DNA from: Novispirillum itersonii | Lineage (GTDB): Bacteria; Pseudomonadota; Alphaproteobacteria; Rhodospirillales; Rhodospirillaceae | Length of the DNA stretch: 64,000 nt | Reading direction: 5' to 3' | Assembly (NCBI RefSeq): GCF_014205675.1 | Contig: NZ_JACIIX010000003.1 | Location: 186,001-250,000, forward strand | The notes under the pieces: model-generated | The model's database searches: none | What the model saw: only the letters and a program-made list of their open reading frames with translations | What the model was told of the DNA's origin: nothing | In this document: piece by piece, positions 1-7,965 of the stretch | Position numbering within the stretch: the stretch's first letter is position 1 | How the letters are laid out: each line of letters begins with the position of its first letter | Position numbers and translations under genes: made by a program

Positions 1-1262
1 AGCGGGTGCTTCAGCACCGCCAGCAGGGGGACCGGGGAAAATCCGGTCTCGACCATGGCAGCGGTCAACCGCAGGAAGGCCCCCGGCGGTGACACCGTCA
101 GCGGCTGACCGGCGGAATCATCGACGGTGATGCCCCAGCGGCCCAGCTCCGCGGCGACACGGCGGCCGAGATCACGGTCCGGGGTGACCAGCGCGCAGGT
201 GCGGCCCGGGGTTTCCAGCACCGCCCGCATGCGCAGGGCAATCGCCAGAGCCTCTTCGCGGGGGGCCGGGCAATCGAGGCGTTCCAGCCCGCTGACCGCG
301 TCGGCAGACAGGCCGGTTTCGGCCAGCCGCCGCCAGCGGTGGGTGGTTTCCGCCGGGCGGAGGGTTTCGCTGATCAGGGTTTCGCGCTCCACCGGGGCGA
401 CGGTGCCGAGCAGGGTGGACTCCGGGACCGGCCAGTCGGCGACCTGATCGCGTGACAGCCCCAGCCGGTCCAGCAGGCGCTTCAGGGTATACTGGGGGTG
501 GGTCTCGCCCAGTGCCGCCCAGCTTTCGTCTTCCAGACTGCGGTCGAGGCCGGGCAGAACCACCCGGCCTTCCGGCAGGCGGGCGACGACGGCCAGCAGC
601 TCAGCGGCAGCCGGAACCGAGCCGGTCAGCCCGGCTGCCAGCACCGGTCCGGGGGGGTGGGCCTGCCACAGGTCCGCCTGTGCCCGCAGCAGCCGGTTGC
701 GGCGGTCAGCCGGGTCAAGGCAGCCTTCCGCCGCCAGCACCTGCGGCCAGACCGTGGTCAGGATTTTCAGGAAGTCGAGGGTGATCTGCCAGTGTTCGGC
801 ATAGCTGTCGGGGACAAGGGCGGCAAGGCCCTCAAAGCCAAGCCCCTCAGTCTGGACCTGATCGAGCAGCCGTCCCAGTTCTGCCGCCAGCAGCGCGGCC
901 TGATCGGCGGTCTGGGCCTTTCCGGCACCGGGGGCGGCCAGAATCAGCCGGGTCAGCAGCACCTGCCGCCGCAGCGGCGGACTCTCCGGCGGGATGTCCG
1001 CCCCGGTTTCCCCCCCGAGGCCGCTCAGGCCGCCTTCGTCATCCAGATCGGAGACGGTCAGCAGCCGGGGCAGCAACAGGGCCCGCCCCTGCGACTGGCG
1101 CAGGAAGGCCTCGCGCAGGGTGCGCCGGGCGCGGCGGGTCGGCAGCAGAATGATCTGCCGGGCCAGCCGGTCCGGGGCGGCGGCGGACTCTTCCAGCAAT
1201 CCCGCCGCCAGTGTGTCCACGAACGGCAGGCGGGCCGGGATGGTCCAGACGGAGGGCGACAT
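1..1262 (-). CDS. addB: Double-strand break repair protein AddB (N-terminal part, cut by window edge)
   Basis: Helicase/nuclease-like subunit of AddAB, the alphaproteobacterial functional counterpart of RecBCD that processes double-strand breaks for RecA. The frame opens at ATG 1262-1260 and runs without a stop to base 1, giving about 420 residues of a protein usually near 1000. The N-terminus reads MSPSVWTIPARLPFVDTL, followed by IILLPTRRARRTLREAF and LLLPRLLTVSDLDD, the pattern I recognise from alphaproteobacterial AddB. The C-terminal nuclease domain and iron-sulphur cysteines lie outside the window. It is last in a minus-strand run tsaE-amgK-murU-addB, 52 bp after murU. addA is expected next, beyond base 1, which is inference. 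Confidence 0.87.
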   Translation of the reverse strand, partial: MSPSVWTIPARLPFVDTLAAGLLEESAAAPDRLARQIILLPTRRARRTLREAFLRQSQGRALLLPRLLTVSDLDDEGGLSGLGGETGADIPPESPPLRRQVLLTRLILAAPGAGKAQTADQAALLAAELGRLLDQVQTEGLGFEGLAALVPDSYAEHWQITLDFLKILTTVWPQVLAAEGCLDPADRRNRLLRAQADLWQAHPPGPVLAAGLTGSVPAAAELLAVVARLPEGRVVLPGLDRSLEDESWAALGETHPQYTLKRLLDRLGLSRDQVADWPVPESTLLGTVAPVERETLISETLRPAETTHRWRRLAETGLSADAVSGLERLDCPAPREEALAIALRMRAVLETPGRTCALVTPDRDLGRRVAAELGRWGITVDDSAGQPLTVSPPGAFLRLTAAMVETGFSPVPLLAVLKHP

Positions 1263-1314
1263 CAGCCGGATCCTTTCCTGCGGTTCGGTTCAGGGAAAGC
1301 CTTGGGGCTGCCGT

Positions 1315-2085
1315 TCAGGGCAGCCCGGGGCCGGAGAGGTCAGCCAGCGGGTCATCCACACCGCTGAGCAGGGCTTTGATCCGCCGCTCGGTCGGCACGA
1401 TCGAGTCCGGGGTGCCGACATGGAACCACGGGCCATCATGGGCGACGCCGTACAGGCGGTTCCCGGCCAGAAGCCGGTCAAACACCACGTTCAGCGAGAA
1501 CGGACCGTCCGGGGTGCCGATCATGGCATCCGGCTTCAGGATCATAACGCCTGCGTAAATATAGGGGGCCACCTCGCCTTCCCCCCGGCGGCGCAGCACG
1601 CCGGTGCCATCCATGAAGAAATCCCCCAGCCCGTCGTACCCCCAGGCATCGGCGGTGCGCTTGACCAGCAGCAGGGCATCCATCCGGTCCGGCCGCCAGT
1701 GACGGCCCAGCCGTTCCAGCGCCGGGCGGGCGGCTTCCAGCCAGATGATGTCGGCATTGGCGACAAAGAATGGATTCGGCCCCAGCAGCGGCAGGGCATT
1801 GCGGACGCCGCCCCCGGTTTCCAGCAGGCGTTCGGTCTCGTCGGAAATGGTGGTCGACGGCCCGCCCCGGCGCTGGGCCAGATGGCTGCGGATTTTACCC
1901 GGGTGGTGGTGGACGTTGACCACCACATCCTTGACGCCTGCCGCCAGCAGGTGATCCAGCACCCGGTCGAGCATGGTTTTCCCGCCGACGGAAATCAGCG
2001 GCTTGGGGGTATGGTCGGTAATCGGACGCATGCGGGTGCCGAGGCCGGCAGCCAGCACCATCGCCCGCTTGGGCAGCACGGTCAT
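1315..2085 (-). CDS. murU: N-acetylmuramate alpha-1-phosphate uridylyltransferase (MurU-like nucleotidyltransferase)
   Basis: A 256-residue sugar-1-phosphate nucleotidyltransferase. The signature AAGLGTRMRP lies at residues 12-21 and TPKPL at 26-30, the nucleotide-binding loop and catalytic Lys of the family. An NAD motif near residue 112 would hold metal. In peptidoglycan recycling MurU makes UDP-MurNAc from MurNAc-1-phosphate, bypassing de novo synthesis and the fosfomycin target MurA. The start overlaps the amgK stop by 4 bp (ATGA), and AmgK is the kinase that supplies its substrate. That pairing is the main reason for choosing MurU over other sugar-phosphate nucleotidyltransferases such as HddC or RmlA-like enzymes. 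Confidence 0.85.
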   Translation of the reverse strand: MTVLPKRAMVLAAGLGTRMRPITDHTPKPLISVGGKTMLDRVLDHLLAAGVKDVVVNVHHHPGKIRSHLAQRRGGPSTTISDETERLLETGGGVRNALPLLGPNPFFVANADIIWLEAARPALERLGRHWRPDRMDALLLVKRTADAWGYDGLGDFFMDGTGVLRRRGEGEVAPYIYAGVMILKPDAMIGTPDGPFSLNVVFDRLLAGNRLYGVAHDGPWFHVGTPDSIVPTERRIKALLSGVDDPLADLSGPGLP

Positions 2086-3101
2086 TGCAGCTTCCTTTGT
2101 CGCAGGGCGGTCGGGGCATGGTCATCAAACCATGCCCGGATATCCATAAGATCAGGATGGGATAGGGCGCGGTCAAGCAGTTCCCACACCCGGGGCAGAT
2201 GCCCGAGGTAATGGGGCTTGCCATCGCGCTGCCAGGTACGGACGAAACCGCCGATCACCTTGGTGTGGCGCTGGGCGGCACAGATGGCCCAGTCCCGCCG
2301 GAAGGTGTCGGCTTCCACTGTCGGGCGGGCCGCCAGATAGCGGTCCTGCATCGCCTGCCGCAGGGCGGGGTCGATGTCGCGGCGGGCATCTTCCATCAGG
2401 CTCATCAGGTCATAGGGCAGCGGGCCACGGCGGGCACTCTGGAAGTCCAGAAAACCGCAGGCGTCGGTGCCGTCCCGCCCGGCCAGAACCATCAGGTTAT
2501 CAACATGGAAATCCCGCAGCACCAGTGTCTGCGGCCCGGCCTCCAGATGCCGGAACAGCGGCGTCCACAGATCCAGAAAGGCCTGACGGTCGGGGGCACT
2601 CAGGGGCTGGCCGACGGCGGGCAGGAACCAGTCGCAGAACAGCGAGACCTCAAAGCTCAGGAAGTCCTGATCGTAGGGCGGCACCTCCGGCAGCGGATCC
2701 GCTGAGGCATCCAGCCGGTCATGCAGGTGGCACAGGGCATCGGTGGCCAGCGCATACAATGGCCCGGCCTGTGCCGGATCGGCCGTCAGCATCCGCCCGT
2801 AAGAGGCATCACCGAAGTCTTCCAGCAGCAGGAAGCCGTTGGCCCGGTCTTCGGCCAGCACCGCCGGAACGCTGAGCCCCTGCGCGGCAAGGAACCGGCC
2901 AAGGGTGACGAAGGCGGGGATTTCTCCCGGTGGCGGATCATCCATGACGATGACTGTCCGGTCTGCCGCCGTCACCCGGTAATAGGTCCGGGGAGAGGCA
3001 TCCCCGGCCACGAACACGGCCGAAGCGGGATCCCGGCCGCAGGCGGCAAGGAAGGCGGCGCGGCGGGCGGCGCGGTCCTGTTTTGACTCCGGAATGGTCA
3101 T
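2082..3101 (-). CDS. amgK: N-acetylmuramate/N-acetylglucosamine anomeric kinase (AmgK, APH family)
   Basis: A 339-residue aminoglycoside-phosphotransferase-fold kinase. The catalytic loop reads LRDFHVDNLMVL and the metal loop GFLDFQSARRGPLPYDL, the Brenner and DFG-equivalent motifs of the APH family. AmgK phosphorylates the anomeric carbon of MurNAc and GlcNAc freed by cell-wall turnover. Both ends are coupled: its start overlaps the tsaE stop by 4 bp and its stop overlaps the murU start by 4 bp. The order tsaE-amgK-murU is common in alphaproteobacteria, which supports this role over antibiotic resistance. Without the context it could only be called an APH-family phosphotransferase. Confidence 0.84.
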   Translation of the reverse strand: MTIPESKQDRAARRAAFLAACGRDPASAVFVAGDASPRTYYRVTAADRTVIVMDDPPPGEIPAFVTLGRFLAAQGLSVPAVLAEDRANGFLLLEDFGDASYGRMLTADPAQAGPLYALATDALCHLHDRLDASADPLPEVPPYDQDFLSFEVSLFCDWFLPAVGQPLSAPDRQAFLDLWTPLFRHLEAGPQTLVLRDFHVDNLMVLAGRDGTDACGFLDFQSARRGPLPYDLMSLMEDARRDIDPALRQAMQDRYLAARPTVEADTFRRDWAICAAQRHTKVIGGFVRTWQRDGKPHYLGHLPRVWELLDRALSHPDLMDIRAWFDDHAPTALRQRKLQ

Positions 3102-3574
3102 GGCGCGTCTTTCAGCGGGCTCAGACGTCCGGCCCAGAGGGCCTCACCGCGCAGGGTGGCCACGCGTCCGCCGGTTTCGGCATGGGTCAGCGACAGGGTC
3201 AGGGCCCGGCGCGGGGCCCACGGCCCCAGTCGCTGCGGCCATTCGATCAGGGAAATGCCGTCGGCGAAGGCGTCCTCAATCCCCAGTTCCAGCGCGTCGT
3301 CAGGCCGTTCCAGCCGGTACAGATCAAAGTGCCAGTAGGTGGCGGAGTCCCCGTCGTAGGTCTGCACCAGCGTGAAGGTCGGGCTGGGGACCTCTTCGTC
3401 CGGGCTGCCGAGGGCGGCGCGGATCAACGCCCGGCTGAGGGTGGACTTGCCGGTGCCGAGGTCGCCGTCCAGCAGCAGGACGTCGCCGGGGCGCAGTACA
3501 GCGGCCAGCGCCTGCCCCAGTCGGCAGGTGGCGTTTTCGTCGGCAAGGGGCAGGGTCATCAGATCGTTCATCAT
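3098..3574 (-). CDS. tsaE: tRNA threonylcarbamoyladenosine biosynthesis ATPase TsaE
   Basis: A 158-residue P-loop ATPase needed with TsaB, TsaC and TsaD to make t6A37 in ANN-decoding tRNAs. Walker A is GDLGTGKST with Lys43. SPTFTLVQTY and the HFDLYRL motif that follows are TsaE family signatures, as is ISLIEWPQRLG. Length is normal for the family. It is first in the minus-strand run and overlaps amgK by 4 bp. The initial Met-Met leaves a 3-base ambiguity in the start. A 152-bp gap separates it from the divergent oxidoreductase gene at 3727, so promoters for both should lie there. Confidence 0.92.
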   Translation of the reverse strand: MMNDLMTLPLADENATCRLGQALAAVLRPGDVLLLDGDLGTGKSTLSRALIRAALGSPDEEVPSPTFTLVQTYDGDSATYWHFDLYRLERPDDALELGIEDAFADGISLIEWPQRLGPWAPRRALTLSLTHAETGGRVATLRGEALWAGRLSPLKDAP

Positions 3575-3726
3575 GCTGTGTTATGTACCGCGACTGGCGG
3601 TTGTCCCGCAATTGTTCCTGTGGGGGAGGAGGAGCCAAACCGCAGGATAAGGCTTGATCCGCTGCGGTCACGGGTTCACTCTGCGGCCCAATCTTATGGT
3701 CCGCTTTTTATCAGGAAACCCTGAAG

Positions 3727-4758
3727 ATGACTGATGCGATTCATCGCACCGATGCTCTGGTGATCGGTGCGGGTCCGGTTGGCCTGTTCACCGTGTTTCA
3801 GTGCGGGATGCTCCGGATCAAATGCCATGTGGTCGATGTGCTCGACAACATCGGCGGCCAGTGTGCCGCCCTGTATCCGGAAAAGCCGATCTTTGACATT
3901 CCGGCGCATCCTTCGGTTCTGGCGGGGGATCTGATTGATAAGCTCAGCCAGCAGGTGGAGCCGTTCGCTCCGGTGTACCATCTCGGGCAGCAGGTGATTG
4001 GCCTGACCCGCACCGAAGATGGCCGTTGGCGGGCCGAGACCAGCAAGGGCACGGTGATCGAGGCGGCGGTGGTGATGATTGCCGCCGGGGCCGGGGCCTT
4101 TGGTCCCAACCGCCCGCCGCTGAAGGGGCTGGAGGCCTATGAAGGCACCTCGGTGTTCTACTACGTCACCCGGCGGGAAGAGTACCGGGGCAAGAAGGTG
4201 GTGATCGCCGGGGGCGGGGATTCCGCCGTTGACTGGGCGATTTCCCTGTCCGAGGTGGCGGCCAGCGTGCAGGTGGTTCACCGCCGTGCCAAATTCCGCT
4301 GTGCGCCGGAAAGTGCCGCCCGCCTTCAGGAACTGGCCGATGCCGGGAAGATCGAGCTGGTGGTGCCCTATCAGCTGTCCGCCCTGCACGGCGATAATGG
4401 TGTGTTGACCGGAGGGGTGCTGACCGGGGTGGAAGTGGCGGATCTGGACGGCGGCACCCGGGTGCTGGACGCCGATGTGCTGCTGCCGTTCTTCGGGCTG
4501 GCGACCGACCTCGGCCCGATCGCCGGGTGGGGTCTGGCGATGGAACGCAGCACCATCACCATTGATCCGACCACCGGGGCGACCAATGTGCCGGGGATCT
4601 TTGCCATGGGCGACGTCTGCCACTATCCGCACAAGCTGAAGCTGATCCTGACCGGCTTTGCCGAGGCGGCGCAGGCGGCGCACGCCTGCTATTCGCTGGT
4701 GTTCCCGGGCGAGGTGCTGCACTTCCAGCATTCCACCTCCGCCGGGGTTCCGGCCTGA
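3727..4758 (+). CDS. Ferredoxin-NADP reductase, thioredoxin-reductase-like type (FAD/NAD(P)-binding)
   Basis: A 343-residue two-dinucleotide-domain flavoprotein. The FAD motif GAGPVGLF lies near residues 13-20, and the NAD(P) motif GGGDSAVDW begins near residue 161. The segment IGGQCAALYPEKPIFDIPA is typical of the TrxR-like ferredoxin/flavodoxin-NADP reductases (YumC type). There is no CxxC redox pair of true thioredoxin reductase between the domains. The C-terminal FAMGDVCHYPHKLKL closes the FAD site. It likely moves electrons between NADPH and ferredoxin in the cytosol. The gene stands alone, divergent from tsaE, with an inverted repeat about 100 bp after its stop. Confidence 0.86.
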   Translation: MTDAIHRTDALVIGAGPVGLFTVFQCGMLRIKCHVVDVLDNIGGQCAALYPEKPIFDIPAHPSVLAGDLIDKLSQQVEPFAPVYHLGQQVIGLTRTEDGRWRAETSKGTVIEAAVVMIAAGAGAFGPNRPPLKGLEAYEGTSVFYYVTRREEYRGKKVVIAGGGDSAVDWAISLSEVAASVQVVHRRAKFRCAPESAARLQELADAGKIELVVPYQLSALHGDNGVLTGGVLTGVEVADLDGGTRVLDADVLLPFFGLATDLGPIAGWGLAMERSTITIDPTTGATNVPGIFAMGDVCHYPHKLKLILTGFAEAAQAAHACYSLVFPGEVLHFQHSTSAGVPA

Positions 4759-5229
4759 TTTTGCCTGATCCGGAGATGGGGGGCGGAGACGGGGCATGAT
4801 CTCCCGTTTCTGTTCCCCGTTTCTGGCCCTGCCCTGCCCCTGTACCGGTTCTGGCTGCCGTGTGTCAGACGCAGTCTGACACCGGTTGCGGTGGAGATTG
4901 CAGTGCGGTAAGGTGTGGGCCTCTGTTTTTCCTGTATGGAATGGATCCCGTGTCCCCCTCGTCTGTTCGCTCCGGCCTGATCGGCCTGCCCCTGTCCACC
5001 CGCATTGGCGGTGTGGCGGCGCGAACTATGGGCACCGGGTTCTGTGTCGCCTGATGCGGCCTCTGGCGTGACCGTCTGCTGACCCGCGCCCAGCACGTCC
5101 CGGAATTTCTGTCCCTGCGGTTCTGCCCGGCCGGTTTTCACCGGTGGGGGCACCGCCAGACCTGAACCCCGCGCCCCGTCATGCCTCCTCGGTCCGACTG
5201 ACCGGCGCCCATCACAGAGAAAGAAAATC
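4759..5229. other. Gene-free stretch before thrS
   Basis: No convincing gene is seen in these 471 bases. They hold one strong inverted repeat (4862-4882, listed separately) and presumably the thrS promoter and leader. I see no T-box-like specifier structure and no readable -10/-35 pair. A purine-rich stretch, GAGAAAGAAAATC, just ahead of ATG 5230 serves as the thrS ribosome site. Confidence 0.6.
4862..4882. repeat. Perfect 9-bp inverted repeat downstream of the ferredoxin-NADP reductase gene
   Basis: The arms GTGTCAGAC and GTCTGACAC flank a 3-base spacer (gca), 104 bp after the reductase stop. There is no T-run, so it is a poor intrinsic terminator by itself. A short spacer and perfect symmetry also fit a dimeric regulator site. 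Function is not established. Confidence 0.6.
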
Positions 5230-7143
5230 ATGGTTGCCATTACCCTGCCCGACGGCAGTGTCCGCTCCTTCGAAGGCCCGGTTTCCGGTCTTGAGATCGC
5301 CAAAAACATCAGCACCAGCCTCGGCAAGGCCGCGCTGGCGGTGTTTGTCGACGGCGACATGTGGGACCTGACCCGGGTGATTGACCGCGATGCCAAGGTG
5401 TCGATCGTCACTGCCAAGGACGAATCCGCGCTGGAGCTGCTGCGCCATGACGCCGCGCACATCATGGCGCAGGCAGTGCAGGAACTGTATCCGGGCACGC
5501 AGGTCACCATCGGCCCGTCCATCGAAAATGGCTTTTATTACGACTTTGCCCGCGATGAGCCGTTTTCCACCGACGATCTGGAAAAGATCGAGGCACGGAT
5601 GCGCGACATCGTCGACCGCAAGCTGGAGATCGTCCGCGAGGTGTGGGACCGCACCGAGGCGATTGCCCACTTCGAAGGCATCGGCGAAAAGTACAAGGCC
5701 GAGATCATCCGCGATCTGCCGGGTACGGAGACCATCACGGTTTACCGTCAGGGCGACTGGAAAGACCTGTGCCGTGGCCCGCATCTGCCGTCCACCGACA
5801 AGCTGGGCAAGGCCTTCAAGCTGACCAAGGTGGCCGGGGCCTACTGGCGCGGCGACGCCAAGAACGCTGTGCTCCAGCGGATCTACGGCACCGCCTGGGC
5901 CAACCAGAAGCAGCTTGATGACTACCTGCACATGCTGGAAGAGGCGGAAAAGCGCGACCACCGCCGTCTGGGCAAGGAAATGGACCTGTTCCACTTCCAG
6001 CTCGAGGCGCAGGGCGCGGTGTTCTGGCATCCCAAGGGCTGGGCGGTGTACCGTACCCTGCGGACCTATATGCGCAACCGTCTGGAAGCCGCAGGCTATC
6101 TGGAAGTGAACACCCCGCAGCTGGTGGACAGCCACCTGTGGGAGCTGTCCGGGCACTGGGCCAACTACCGGGACAACATGTTTGTCACCGGCTCGGAAGA
6201 TAAGACGCTGGCTGTGAAGCCGATGAACTGTCCGTGCCACATCCAGATCTTCAAGCAGGGCATCAAGTCCTACCGGGATCTGCCGCTGCGCATGGCTGAG
6301 TTCGGTGCCTGTCACCGTAACGAGGCCTCCGGGGCGCTGCACGGCCTGATGCGCGTCCGTGCCTTCACGCAGGACGATGCCCACATCTTCTGTACCGATG
6401 ACCAGATCGAAAGCGAAACGAAGGCGTTCTGTGACCTGCTGCGCAGCGTCTATGCCGACTTCGGCTTCTCTGAGATCAAGGTGAAGTTCTCTGACCGGCC
6501 GGAAAACCGTGCCGGGTCTGATGACGTGTGGGACCGCGCCGAGGAAGCCCTGAAGCGCGCCACCGCTGCCGCCGGTATTGAAACCTCGCCGAATCCGGGC
6601 GAAGGGGCCTTCTACGGCCCGAAGCTGGAATTCGTGCTGCGCGATGCCATCGGCCGTGACTGGCAGTGCGGAACCCTTCAGGTGGACTATGTGCTGCCGG
6701 ACCGTCTGGACGCCGACTATGTCGGGGAAGATGGCAACCGTCACCGTCCGGTGATGCTGCACCGGGCGATTCTCGGGTCGTTCGAGCGCTTCATCGGCAT
6801 CCTGATCGAAAACTTCGCCGGGAAGTTCCCGCTGTGGCTGGCACCGACTCAGGTGGTGGTCACCACCATCACCTCGGACGGCGATGACTATGCCCACACC
6901 GTTGCCGCGACCCTGCGCAAGGCCGGTCTGCGGGTGGAAGTCGATACCCGCAACGAAAAAATTAACTATAAGGTCCGTGAACACTCGCACAAAAAAGTGC
7001 CGGTTATCGCGGTTGTCGGCAAGCGTGAGGCCGAAGAAGGCAAGGTCGCTCTGCGCCGTTTGGGCGGTGATGCCCAAGAAGTGCTTGCGCTGACTGACGC
7101 TGTCGCTAAACTTATGGAAGAAGCGAAGGTGCCGGGTCTCTGA
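5230..7143 (+). CDS. thrS: Threonine--tRNA ligase
   Basis: A 637-residue class II aminoacyl-tRNA synthetase that charges tRNA-Thr. The TGS domain fills residues 1-60. The editing domain begins with HDAAHIMAQ, whose HxxxH motif is diagnostic. In the catalytic core MNCPCH (332-337) supplies the zinc-binding Cys334, and [16 protein letters not shown] is motif 2. [17 protein letters not shown] is motif 3, and the C-terminal 100 residues form the anticodon-binding domain. Length is normal. infC follows after 161 bp, the conserved thrS-infC order. Confidence 0.97.
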   Translation: MVAITLPDGSVRSFEGPVSGLEIAKNISTSLGKAALAVFVDGDMWDLTRVIDRDAKVSIVTAKDESALELLRHDAAHIMAQAVQELYPGTQVTIGPSIENGFYYDFARDEPFSTDDLEKIEARMRDIVDRKLEIVREVWDRTEAIAHFEGIGEKYKAEIIRDLPGTETITVYRQGDWKDLCRGPHLPSTDKLGKAFKLTKVAGAYWRGDAKNAVLQRIYGTAWANQKQLDDYLHMLEEAEKRDHRRLGKEMDLFHFQLEAQGAVFWHPKGWAVYRTLRTYMRNRLEAAGYLEVNTPQLVDSHLWELSGHWANYRDNMFVTGSEDKTLAVKPMNCPCHIQIFKQGIKSYRDLPLRMAEFGACHRNEASGALHGLMRVRAFTQDDAHIFCTDDQIESETKAFCDLLRSVYADFGFSEIKVKFSDRPENRAGSDDVWDRAEEALKRATAAAGIETSPNPGEGAFYGPKLEFVLRDAIGRDWQCGTLQVDYVLPDRLDADYVGEDGNRHRPVMLHRAILGSFERFIGILIENFAGKFPLWLAPTQVVVTTITSDGDDYAHTVAATLRKAGLRVEVDTRNEKINYKVREHSHKKVPVIAVVGKREAEEGKVALRRLGGDAQEVLALTDAVAKLMEEAKVPGL

Positions 7144-7232
7144 CCCGGCACCCTTCCTGCTTCCTGAATAACCGGGGGCGCGGGCCCCTACGACAATCTT
7201 CCGAGGGAGAGTGACGCACTCAGATCTGGTCA

Positions 7233-7254
7233 CAGTCTCGCCGGAAGGCGACTG
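7233..7254 (+). promoter_or_regulatory. Hairpin with GGAA tetraloop in the infC leader
   Basis: TCGCC and GGCGA pair around GGAA, a GNRA-type tetraloop. CAG and CTG extend the stem past a 2-base bulge. It lies between thrS and infC about 50 bases before the infC start. Leader control of infC is known in other bacteria, but any regulatory role here is inference from structure alone. Confidence 0.4.
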
Positions 7255-7292
7255 TCGCCGGATCCGCTCTCCTGACTACAACCCGAATTTAT

Positions 7293-7300
7293 GGAGAGGG
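7293..7300 (+). promoter_or_regulatory. Ribosome binding site deciding the infC start
   Basis: GGAGAGGG ends 4 bases before ATA 7305, and its GGAG core ends 8 bases before it. No comparable site precedes ATG 7320. This favours the non-AUG start. Confidence 0.6.
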
Positions 7301-7304
7301 TTTC

Positions 7305-7841
7305 ATAGCTAGGCCGCCGATGCAGACGCCGCCGTCCAAGGATGGACCGCGCGTCAACGACATGATCACCGCCCAGATGGTTCGCCTGATTGATCAGGAT
7401 GGCGAACAGGTGGGCGTGGTGCATATCCGCGAAGCTCAGGAAATGGCAGATACGGCAGGTCTCGACCTCGTCGAGATCTCCCCCAATGCCGAGCCGCCGG
7501 TGTGCAAGATTCTCGACTATGGTAAGTTCAAGTACGAGAACCAGAAGCGCAAGGCCGAGCAGCGGAAGAAGACCAAGGTCATCGAGGTCAAGGAAATCAA
7601 GCTGCGTCCCAACATTGATGACAACGACTATCAGGTCAAAATGCGTGCCCTGAAGCGTTTCATCGAAGAAGGCGACAAGGTGAAGGTGACCCTGCGCTTC
7701 CGTGGCCGCGAACTGGCCCACCAGAATCTGGGGATGGATGTCCTGAACCGGGTGAAGGAGGAAACTCTTGATCTGGTGAAGGTCGAACAGCTTCCGAAGA
7801 TGGAAGGCCGTCAGATGATCATGGTGCTGGCACCCAAGTAA
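7305..7841 (+). CDS. infC: Translation initiation factor IF-3 (probable AUA start)
   Basis: IF-3 binds the 30S subunit, keeps it apart from 50S and checks start-codon pairing. The N-domain contains [12 protein letters not shown] and the linker and C-domain follow ([25 protein letters not shown]), all standard. The first ATG in frame is 7320, but it has no good ribosome site. ATA at 7305 has GGAGAGGG (7293-7300) at ideal spacing and gives [16 protein letters not shown], matching the longer N-terminus usual in alphaproteobacteria. infC is known for rare AUU/AUA/AUC starts used in autoregulation by IF-3. rpmI and rplT do not follow; a terminator does. Confidence 0.92.
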   Translation: MARPPMQTPPSKDGPRVNDMITAQMVRLIDQDGEQVGVVHIREAQEMADTAGLDLVEISPNAEPPVCKILDYGKFKYENQKRKAEQRKKTKVIEVKEIKLRPNIDDNDYQVKMRALKRFIEEGDKVKVTLRFRGRELAHQNLGMDVLNRVKEETLDLVKVEQLPKMEGRQMIMVLAPK

Positions 7842-7887
7842 GCCCTGCGATCATCGGGAGGTCCGGTTTCTGCCGGGGACTCCTTAC

Positions 7888-7927
7888 AAAAAAGCCTGTC
7901 CAGGTCTTTCGACCGGGCAGGCTTTTT
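7888..7927. terminator. Bidirectional intrinsic terminator between infC and hldE
   Basis: AAAAAGCCTG pairs with CAGGCTTTTT, and an inner GGTC/GACC stem closes on a TTTC loop. T-runs sit on both strands, so it can end infC on the plus strand and hldE, whose stop is at 7966, on the minus strand. Confidence 0.88.
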
Positions 7928-7965
7928 GTTGTTTCACGGCCAGCAGGAAGAAGTGGGAACCGGTT

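Noticed and set aside
3324-3671. Alternative frame overlapping tsaE on the same strand
   Set aside because: Arg/Pro-rich out-of-frame translation of tsaE with no motif.
4759-5229. T-box leader of thrS
   Set aside because: No T-box sequence or specifier loop is seen; the region holds only a simple inverted repeat.
5212-7233. A 673-codon frame antisense to thrS
   Set aside because: thrS is unambiguous; the antisense product has no family motif.
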